Positions 5,316-9,952 of a stretch of 9,952 nt of DNA are shown here, in pieces. The translations under genes and the position numbers were made by a program. The stretch spans positions 1 through 9,952 of the forward strand of contig CADBPK010000092.1 of the NCBI GenBank assembly GCA_902796465.1, read 5' to 3'. Within the stretch, counting starts at the first letter, position 1, and each line of letters opens with the position of its first letter. The notes beneath the pieces are model-generated. The model was not told the DNA's origin. It ran no database searches and worked only from the letters and a program-made list of their open reading frames with translations. The stretch comes from an uncultured Erysipelotrichaceae bacterium. GTDB lineage: Bacteria; Bacillota_I; Bacilli_A; Erysipelotrichales; Erysipelotrichaceae.

Positions 5316-6149
5316 ATGGCAATCAAAAAATATAAGCCGACCAGCAACGGCCGCAGAAACATGTCAACTCTGAGCAATGACAAGATCACAAAGAAAACGC
5401 CAGAGAAGAGTCTGCTGGCTCCGTTAAACAAGAAGGGCGGCAGAAACAACACAGGACGCATCACAACCCGTCACCAGGGCGGCGGCGTCAAACAGAAATA
5501 CAGAATCATCGATTTCAAGAGAAATAAAGATGGTGTGCCTGGTAAAGTCGCAGGTATCGAATACGATCCGAACCGTAACGCAAACATCGCTCTGATCAAC
5601 TACGCAGACGGTGAAAAGCGCTACATCATCGCTCCGGAAGGACTGAATGTCGGTGCAGAAATCGTATCCGGCGAAACAGTCGATATCAAAGTCGGAAACG
5701 CAATGGAACTCAGACACATTCCTGAAGGTACATTCGTTCACAACGTTGAGCTGACTCCGGGCAAAGGCGGACAGATGGCAAGAGCTGCCGGATGTTCCGC
5801 GCAGATCCTCGGTTTCGAAGGAAAATATGCAACACTCCGTTTATCAAGCGGTGAAGTCAGACGAGTACTCAACGTCTGCCGCGCTACCATCGGTGTCGTA
5901 GGCAACGGTGAATACAGCCTGATCAACTGGGGTAAAGCAGGACGTTCACGCTGGAGAGGCATCCGCCCGACAGTCCGTGGTTCCGCTATGAACCCTGTAG
6001 ATCACCCGCATGGTGGTGGTGAAGGCCGTACCCCGATCGGACGGAAATCACCGATGACACCTTGGGGCAAGAAGGCAATGGGCGTCAAGACACGTAAGCC
6101 GAAAGCCAAGAGCAATGCCATGATCGTCAGAAGACGCAACGGAAAATAA
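5316..6149 (+). CDS. rplB: 50S ribosomal protein uL2
   Basis: This 277-residue protein has standard length. uL2 bridges the subunits and is needed for subunit association and peptidyl transferase activity. [19 protein letters not shown] (32-50) and KYRIIDFKR (61-69) are typical of the N-terminal domain. [15 protein letters not shown] (226-240) is the family signature and contains H230, the counterpart of the conserved E. coli His229. Basic residues end the chain (VRRRNGK). The start is fixed by an in-frame TAG at 5307-5309. The ribosome binding site is a moderate AAGGAAG 9 nt upstream, weaker than those of its neighbours, after the hairpin-bearing gap. Confidence 0.98.
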   Translation: MAIKKYKPTSNGRRNMSTLSNDKITKKTPEKSLLAPLNKKGGRNNTGRITTRHQGGGVKQKYRIIDFKRNKDGVPGKVAGIEYDPNRNANIALINYADGEKRYIIAPEGLNVGAEIVSGETVDIKVGNAMELRHIPEGTFVHNVELTPGKGGQMARAAGCSAQILGFEGKYATLRLSSGEVRRVLNVCRATIGVVGNGEYSLINWGKAGRSRWRGIRPTVRGSAMNPVDHPHGGGEGRTPIGRKSPMTPWGKKAMGVKTRKPKAKSNAMIVRRRNGK

Positions 6150-6168
6150 GTTGAAAGGAGAATGAGTA

Positions 6169-6438
6169 ATGTCAAGAAGTGTTAAAAAAGGCCCGTTCTG
6201 TGATGAACACTTAATGAAAAAAGTCGAAAAACTGAATGCGGAAAACAAAAAAGAAGTCATCAAGACATGGTCACGCCGCTCAACGATTTTCCCGAGTTTC
6301 GTTGAACATACATTCGCAGTTCACAACGGCAAGGAACATGTTCCGGTATATGTTACGGAAGACATGGTCGGCCATAAATTAGGCGAATTCGTTCCGACCC
6401 GCAAATACGGCGGACACGGCGATGATAAGAAAGCATAA
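6169..6438 (+). CDS. rpsS: 30S ribosomal protein uS19
   Basis: This 89-residue protein is slightly shorter than the usual 92. uS19 lies in the 30S head next to uS13 and contributes to intersubunit and tRNA contacts. RSVKKGPF at 3-10, [10 protein letters not shown] at 33-42 and [15 protein letters not shown] at 60-74 are all highly conserved family segments. Its tail [12 protein letters not shown] is more polar than the usual form. AAAGGAG lies 8 nt before the ATG. Another ATG at 6162 is in a different frame and is not used. It sits between rplB and rplV as in all S10 operons. Confidence 0.98.
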   Translation: MSRSVKKGPFCDEHLMKKVEKLNAENKKEVIKTWSRRSTIFPSFVEHTFAVHNGKEHVPVYVTEDMVGHKLGEFVPTRKYGGHGDDKKA

Positions 6439-6452
6439 GGGGGAAAAATAAG

Positions 6453-6788
6453 ATGGATGTAAAAGCAACTGCCAAAACAGTTCGGCACACACCTCGTAAA
6501 GTTCGCCTCGTGCTGAATCTTGTCAGAGGCAAGAGTGTCGATGAAGCACTGGCGATCCTGAAGTTCATGCCGAACCACGCTGCGACAGATGTAGCGAAAG
6601 TGGTCAAGAGTGCTGCAGCGAATGCGGAACACAACAATTCGCTGAACCGTGAAGACCTGTATATCAAAGCCTGCTACGCAGACGAAGGTATTACACTGAA
6701 GCGCTTTATGCCGAGAGCTAAAGGAAGCGCATCACGTATCTTAAAGAGAACAAGCCACATTACAGTAGTGGTTTCTGATGAGAAATAA
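6453..6788 (+). CDS. rplV: 50S ribosomal protein uL22
   Basis: This 111-residue protein has standard length. uL22 lines the exit tunnel with a long beta-hairpin. Conserved parts are [15 protein letters not shown] (13-27), SAAANAEHN (53-61) and the hairpin [15 protein letters not shown] (81-95), followed by [11 protein letters not shown] (98-108). In the hairpin tip the usual GRA is GSA, so S92 aligns with Arg92 of E. coli, while the neighbouring Gly and Ala are kept. The ribosome binding site is an unusual GGGGGA (6439-6444) directly after the rpsS stop, 8 nt before the ATG. The start agrees with family N-termini. Confidence 0.97.
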   Translation: MDVKATAKTVRHTPRKVRLVLNLVRGKSVDEALAILKFMPNHAATDVAKVVKSAAANAEHNNSLNREDLYIKACYADEGITLKRFMPRAKGSASRILKRTSHITVVVSDEK

Positions 6789-6805
6789 GGGAGGAAGATC
6801 ATAGT

Positions 6806-7624
6806 ATGGGACAGAAAGTTAGCCCGATCGGCATGCGCGTAGGCGTTATCCGCGACTGGGAATCCAGATGGTATGCAGATAAAGCAGACTTCGGTGATCT
6901 TCTGAACGAAGACGTCAAAGTCAGAAAGTACATTGAAAAAGAATGCAAGAACGCGTATATTTCCAGGATCGAAATTGAAAGAGCCGGAAAGAAAGATCTG
7001 AAGATCATCGTCCGCTGCGCTCGTCCGGGCGCAATGATCGGCCGCGACAGAGATGCTGCGGAAGGCGAAAAGGCAAAGGACAAGATCGAAGTCTTGAAAG
7101 AAACACTTGCAAAGATGACAGACAAGAACGTCAAGATCGACGTTATCGCCGTCGCTAATCCGGATCTGGACGCAAGACTCGTTGCGAGAAAGATCTGTGA
7201 AGCACTCGAATCCCGTCAGTCATTCCGTATCGCACAGAAGAAAGCAATTCAGAGCACGATGCGTGCAGGCGCAAAGGGAATCAAGACACTGGCAAAGGGA
7301 CGCCTCGGCGGCGCTGAAATCGCCCGTTCCGAAGGTTATTCCAAGGGTGTCGTTCCGCTTCATACACTGAGAAGCGACATCGACTATGCCTGTGAAGAAG
7401 CACAGACAACATACGGCAAACTGGGCGTTAAAGTCTGGATCTGCCGTGGTGAAGTACTGCCCGGACAGATGGTCAAGGAACCTGAAGCACCGGCAAGAAA
7501 CCCGCGCGGCGACCGCAGAAACAACAGACGCGGCGACAGACGCGGAAATGACAGACGCGGTCCGAGAAGACCGGCTGCCAACGCAGAAGCAGCTGCACCG
7601 AAGAACGAAGGAGGTAACGCTTAA
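6806..7624 (+). CDS. rpsC: 30S ribosomal protein uS3 with divergent KH loop and Arg-rich tail
   Basis: uS3 forms the mRNA entry channel with uS4 and uS5. [19 protein letters not shown] at 2-20, [20 protein letters not shown] (167-186) and [16 protein letters not shown] (201-216) are diagnostic. Three things are odd. The KH-domain loop, normally IGKGG, reads IGRDRD (78-83) followed by about nine extra residues, so the GXXG is gone. In SFRIAQKK (139-146), I142 takes the place of E. coli Arg132, part of the helicase triad R131/R132/K135. The chain has 272 residues against 218 in B. subtilis; the tail from about 225 carries 12 Arg within 231-255. The frame is intact and bordered by conserved sequence on both sides. 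GGGAGGA precedes the ATG. Confidence 0.96.
   Translation: MGQKVSPIGMRVGVIRDWESRWYADKADFGDLLNEDVKVRKYIEKECKNAYISRIEIERAGKKDLKIIVRCARPGAMIGRDRDAAEGEKAKDKIEVLKETLAKMTDKNVKIDVIAVANPDLDARLVARKICEALESRQSFRIAQKKAIQSTMRAGAKGIKTLAKGRLGGAEIARSEGYSKGVVPLHTLRSDIDYACEEAQTTYGKLGVKVWICRGEVLPGQMVKEPEAPARNPRGDRRNNRRGDRRGNDRRGPRRPAANAEAAAPKNEGGNA
7524..7560 (+). repeat. In-frame short repeats in the uS3 tail
   Basis: ACAGACGCGG occurs three times, at 7524, 7536 and 7551. The spacing of 12 and 15 nt keeps the reading frame, so each copy adds an (N/D)-R-R-G unit to the uS3 tail. A degenerate unit precedes them at about 7503-7519. The pattern suggests growth by slippage or unequal recombination, and tail length may vary among relatives. 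Confidence 0.7.
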
Positions 7625-7626
7625 TT

Positions 7627-8046
7627 ATGTTAATGCCTAACAGAGTTAAATACAGAAGACCTCATCGTTTAAGCTATGAAGGCCGTGCAAAAGGCGGACG
7701 TTCCGTCACATTCGGCGAATACGGTATCGTAGCGGACGAGGGCGGATATGTCAGCTCCAACCAGCTTGAAGCTGCACGTATTGCCATGACACGTTATATG
7801 AACCGTGGCGGTAAAGTTTGGATCAAAGTATTCCCGCATCTTGCAAAGACAAAGAAGCCGTTGGAAGTACGTATGGGAAGCGGTAAAGGTGCTCCGGATC
7901 ACTGGGTCGCAGTCGTTCAGAAGGGAAGAGTACTCTTCGAGATCGCAGGCGTCTCTGAGGAAGTTGCCAGAGAAGCACTGAGACTTGGCGCGAACAAGCT
8001 CTGTGTAAAGACCCGCTTCATTAAGAAAGGCGAGGAGGCACGTTAA
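7627..8046 (+). CDS. rplP: 50S ribosomal protein uL16
   Basis: This 139-residue protein has standard length. uL16 is a late assembly protein next to the A-site tRNA and the peptidyl transferase centre. [34 protein letters not shown] (49-68) and [20 protein letters not shown] (77-96) identify it. R82 aligns with E. coli Arg81, the residue hydroxylated by YcfD in that organism; nothing in this window shows whether it is modified here. The gap to rpsC is only 2 nt, and AAGGAGGT lies inside the rpsC end 11 nt upstream. A second in-frame ATG two codons on is possible, but MLMP is the family form. Confidence 0.98.
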   Translation: MLMPNRVKYRRPHRLSYEGRAKGGRSVTFGEYGIVADEGGYVSSNQLEAARIAMTRYMNRGGKVWIKVFPHLAKTKKPLEVRMGSGKGAPDHWVAVVQKGRVLFEIAGVSEEVAREALRLGANKLCVKTRFIKKGEEAR

Positions 8047-8048
8047 TC

Positions 8049-8249
8049 ATGAATGTGAAAGAAGTTAGAGATTTAAATAACGATGAACTCGAAAAAGAAC
8101 TCACATCTCTGAAGGAAGAGCTGTATAACCTGCGTTTTGCACAGGCTACAGGAAGCCTCGATAACCCGGCTCACTTAAAAGATGTTAAAAAGACTATTGC
8201 GCGTATTCTTACAGTCATGACAGAACGTAAGAACGCAGCAGGTGCTTGA
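8049..8249 (+). CDS. rpmC: 50S ribosomal protein uL29
   Basis: This 66-residue protein is of normal size for uL29, a two-helix protein near the tunnel exit beside uL23 that helps form the docking platform for nascent-chain factors. NVKEVRDLNNDELEKEL at 2-18 and EELYNLRFAQATGSLDNPA at 23-41 are the typical segments, followed by a basic second helix. GAGGAGG lies inside the end of rplP 10 nt before the ATG, and only 2 nt separate the two genes, so coupling is likely. The start is unambiguous. No anomaly is seen. Confidence 0.97.
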   Translation: MNVKEVRDLNNDELEKELTSLKEELYNLRFAQATGSLDNPAHLKDVKKTIARILTVMTERKNAAGA

Positions 8250-8264
8250 TAAAGGAGGTTAAAC

Positions 8265-8528
8265 ATGGAAGACAGAAACAGACGTAAAGTCCTTCGCGGA
8301 ACAGTAGTTTCCGACAAGATGGATAAGACAATCGTCGTAGAGATCAACACCACAAAGAGCCATCCTTTATACGGAAGGCACGTAAAATACTCAAAGAAAT
8401 TCAAGGCACATGATGAGAACAACGAGGCGAAAGTCGGCGATATCGTTGAGATCATGGAAACAAGACCTTTAAGCAAGGATAAATATTTCCGTCTCGTAAA
8501 AATCGTCACAAAGGCAGTTGTACTCTGA
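8265..8528 (+). CDS. rpsQ: 30S ribosomal protein uS17
   Basis: This 87-residue protein is uS17, an early-binding OB-fold protein of the 30S body that contacts 16S helices in the 5' and central domains. [17 protein letters not shown] (11-27), [19 protein letters not shown] (33-51) and [16 protein letters not shown] (58-73) match the family throughout. AAAGGAGG stands 7 nt before the ATG, directly behind the rpmC TGA. It is the last gene of the S10 operon as defined in E. coli. Here it runs into rplN after a 19-nt gap with no promoter or terminator. Confidence 0.98.
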   Translation: MEDRNRRKVLRGTVVSDKMDKTIVVEINTTKSHPLYGRHVKYSKKFKAHDENNEAKVGDIVEIMETRPLSKDKYFRLVKIVTKAVVL

Positions 8529-8547
8529 GGCACAGGAGGATAAAGTT

Positions 8548-8916
8548 ATGATTCAAAATGAAACAAGACTGAACGTCGCTGACAACACCGGTGCCAAGGA
8601 ACTGCTGGTCATCCGCTGCCTGGGCGGCAGCCGCCGCCACAGCGCAACAATCGGTGACATCGTTGTTTGTGCAGTTAAGAAAGCAGCGCCGAACGGCTCT
8701 GTTAAAGAAGGCCAGGTCGTCAAGTGCGTCATCGTCCGTACAGTTTACGGTCTGCGCCGTGAAAACGGAAGTTATATCAAGTTTGATGACAACGCAGCAG
8801 TTATCATCAAAGAAGACAAGACACCGGTCGGAACACGTATCTTCGGCCCGGTAGCCAGAGAACTGCGTGATAAGGACTTCATGAGAATCGTGTCCTTAGC
8901 ACCGGAAGTACTTTAA
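8548..8916 (+). CDS. rplN: 50S ribosomal protein uL14
   Basis: This 122-residue protein is exactly the usual length. The start is the ATG at 8548, 8 nt after AGGAGG (8534-8539). A longer frame from a TTG at 8518 would overlap rpsQ and add residues foreign to the family. uL14 contacts 16S helix 14 in an intersubunit bridge and is where the silencing factor RsfS binds. [19 protein letters not shown] at the start, [16 protein letters not shown] in the middle and [20 protein letters not shown] near the end are diagnostic. It opens the spc set of genes but appears to share the S10 transcript. Confidence 0.98.
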   Translation: MIQNETRLNVADNTGAKELLVIRCLGGSRRHSATIGDIVVCAVKKAAPNGSVKEGQVVKCVIVRTVYGLRRENGSYIKFDDNAAVIIKEDKTPVGTRIFGPVARELRDKDFMRIVSLAPEVL

Positions 8917-8928
8917 GGAGGTCCACTG

Positions 8929-9252
8929 ATGAAAATCAAAACAGGTGATACAGTAAAAGTAATTAGCGGCCACTATAAAGGAACCGTGAGCGAAGTGATC
9001 GCTGTTATGCCGAAGGTCAACAAGGTTGTTGTCGAAGGCGTCAACATGGTCAAGAAGTCCATTAAACCGAGTCAGGTTAATCCGGAAGGCGGGATCGTTG
9101 AAAAGGAAGCACCGATCGATGCATCCAACGTCATGCTGTATGACAAGAAAGCGAAAGCTGCCAGCCGTGTAGGCATCAAGCTGGACAAGAACGGTGAAAA
9201 AGTCCGTTACTTCAAGAAGTCCGGTGAAGAAGTTAAAGGAGGCAAGAAGTAA
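8929..9252 (+). CDS. rplX: 50S ribosomal protein uL24
   Basis: This 107-residue protein is uL24, one of the two assembly initiators of the large subunit, located near the tunnel exit. The KOW motif is at about residues 5-32 ([20 protein letters not shown]), with GHYKG in place of the more common [25 protein letters not shown] (70 onwards in family alignments, here 50-69) is typical. The tail is lysine-rich and ends KGGKK. AAGGAGGT lies 6 nt before the ATG. The stop TAA shares its last base with the rplE ATG. Confidence 0.97.
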   Translation: MKIKTGDTVKVISGHYKGTVSEVIAVMPKVNKVVVEGVNMVKKSIKPSQVNPEGGIVEKEAPIDASNVMLYDKKAKAASRVGIKLDKNGEKVRYFKKSGEEVKGGKK

Positions 9253-9791
9253 TGAATCGTCTTGAACAGAAATACAAAGAGACAGTTAAGCCTGCTTTAA
9301 TGAAACAGTTTGAATATTCCAGCGTTATGGAGATCCCGAAGCTTGAAAAAGTCGTCCTGAACATGGGCGTAGGCGACGCGATCCAGAATCCGAAAGTGCT
9401 GGAAGAAGCAGTAGAGGAAATGACACAGATCGCCGGTCAGAAGCCGGTTATCACAAAAGCCAAAAAGTCCATCGCGAACTTCAAACTTCGTGAAGGTATG
9501 GCAATCGGCTGCAAAGTTACACTGCGCGGCGAAAGAATGTATGACTTCCTCGACAAGCTGATGAACGTTTCCCTGCCGCGTGTAAGAGACTTCCGCGGTG
9601 TCAGCACAACAGCGTTTGACGGACGCGGAAACTACACACTCGGTATCAAAGAACAGCTCATCTTCCCTGAAATCGACTTCGATAAAGTCAACAAGGTAAG
9701 AGGCCTGGACATTGTTATCGTTACATCGGCTAAAACAAATAAAGAAGCGTATGCTCTGCTTGAACAGCTGGGTATGCCGTTTGCGAAGTAA
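9252..9791 (+). CDS. rplE: 50S ribosomal protein uL5
   Basis: This 179-residue protein is the standard length. uL5 binds 5S rRNA and contacts the P-site tRNA and the small-subunit head. [16 protein letters not shown] at 28-43, [20 protein letters not shown] (64-83) and [19 protein letters not shown] (110-128) are characteristic, as is [13 protein letters not shown] (134-146). The start overlaps the rplX stop as TAATG, and AAAGGAGG lies 9 nt upstream inside rplX, so translation is probably coupled. The downstream gene begins 15 nt after its stop. Confidence 0.98.
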   Translation: MNRLEQKYKETVKPALMKQFEYSSVMEIPKLEKVVLNMGVGDAIQNPKVLEEAVEEMTQIAGQKPVITKAKKSIANFKLREGMAIGCKVTLRGERMYDFLDKLMNVSLPRVRDFRGVSTTAFDGRGNYTLGIKEQLIFPEIDFDKVNKVRGLDIVIVTSAKTNKEAYALLEQLGMPFAK

Positions 9792-9806
9792 GGAGGAGAA
9801 CATAGT

Positions 9807-9952
9807 ATGGCTAAAACATCACAGAAAATCAGAAATTCACGTCCTGCAAAGTTCTCCACACGTGCATACACACGCTGCGAGAGATGCGGACGTCCGCATT
9901 CCGTATTAAGAAAGTATAAAGTCTGCCGTATCTGCTTCCGTGAACTGGCTTA
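9807..9952 (+). CDS. rpsN: 30S ribosomal protein uS14, zinc-binding type, partial
   Basis: The frame starts at the ATG at 9807, 10 nt after AAGGAGG, and runs off the window end after 48 complete codons; the type has about 61 residues. The product is the short, zinc-binding form of uS14 (uS14-Z, called rpsN or rpsZ), a 30S head protein. [20 protein letters not shown] (22-41) followed by ICFREL gives two CxxC pairs, C24/C27 and C40/C43, that coordinate zinc. The longer zinc-free paralogue, which some Bacillota also carry for zinc limitation, is not in this window. The N-terminus ([10 protein letters not shown]) varies from the usual MAKKSM, which is normal for this family. Confidence 0.97.
   Translation, partial: MAKTSQKIRNSRPAKFSTRAYTRCERCGRPHSVLRKYKVCRICFRELA

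Noticed and set aside
7030..7090. A compensated frameshift as the cause of the odd uS3 KH loop
   Set aside because: The frame is intact, codon choice in the segment resembles its surroundings, and alignment resumes cleanly on both sides. A true divergence is more likely, though raw reads would settle it.
8518..8547. An upstream TTG start that would lengthen uL14 by ten residues
   Set aside because: The ATG at 8548 gives the exact family length and N-terminus and has its own AGGAGG at proper distance.
8529..8547. A separate spc-operon promoter or terminator between rpsQ and rplN
   Set aside because: The 19-nt gap holds only a ribosome binding site. No hairpin, U-tract or -10/-35 pair fits.

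Overview
The window reads as a chromosomal segment of a Bacillota (Firmicutes) bacterium. The pointers are strong AGGAGG-type ribosome binding sites before almost every gene, the zinc-binding type of uS14 (two CxxC pairs), a continuous S10-to-spc ribosomal protein gene order, and Firmicutes-like sequence in uS3, uL2, uL14 and uL16. A lineage near the Erysipelotrichia or a related clade is my guess, from the divergent and extended uL3 and uS3. I cannot confirm it from sequence alone.

Layout. Bases 1-663 hold the C-terminal part of a DUF554 membrane protein on the plus strand, whose N-terminus lies outside the window. It converges on a two-gene minus-strand unit: an M20 amidohydrolase (2685-1405) followed with a 1-nt TGATG overlap by an MBL-fold hydrolase (1405-692), which ends at an intrinsic terminator (666-693). 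A divergent intergenic region of about 500 nt (2686-3184) follows. It holds a purine-rich stretch with repeats of CCGGGAAAAG, a possible 27-codon reading frame, an inverted repeat that overlaps the S10 promoter, that promoter, and a structured 5' leader of about 127 nt.

From 3185 to the end the plus strand carries fifteen ribosomal protein genes in the canonical order: rpsJ, rplC, rplD, rplW, rplB, rpsS, rplV, rpsC, rplP, rpmC, rpsQ, rplN, rplX, rplE, rpsN (cut by the window end). Gaps are 2-20 nt or 1-nt TAATG overlaps, except for a 66-nt hairpin-bearing gap before rplB. I see no internal promoter or terminator, so the set is probably one transcript that continues past the window.

Most of this is ordinary housekeeping, and I found no convincing undescribed multi-gene system. 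The points that deserve a second look are: uS3 has lost the GXXG loop of its KH domain, has an insertion there, has Ile in place of a helicase arginine, and has an Arg-rich repeat tail; uL3 has an unusual peptidyl-transferase-centre loop and a charged C-terminal tail; the S10 leader can form a long nested hairpin; and an inverted repeat with a U-tract sits exactly over the -35 box of the S10 promoter.
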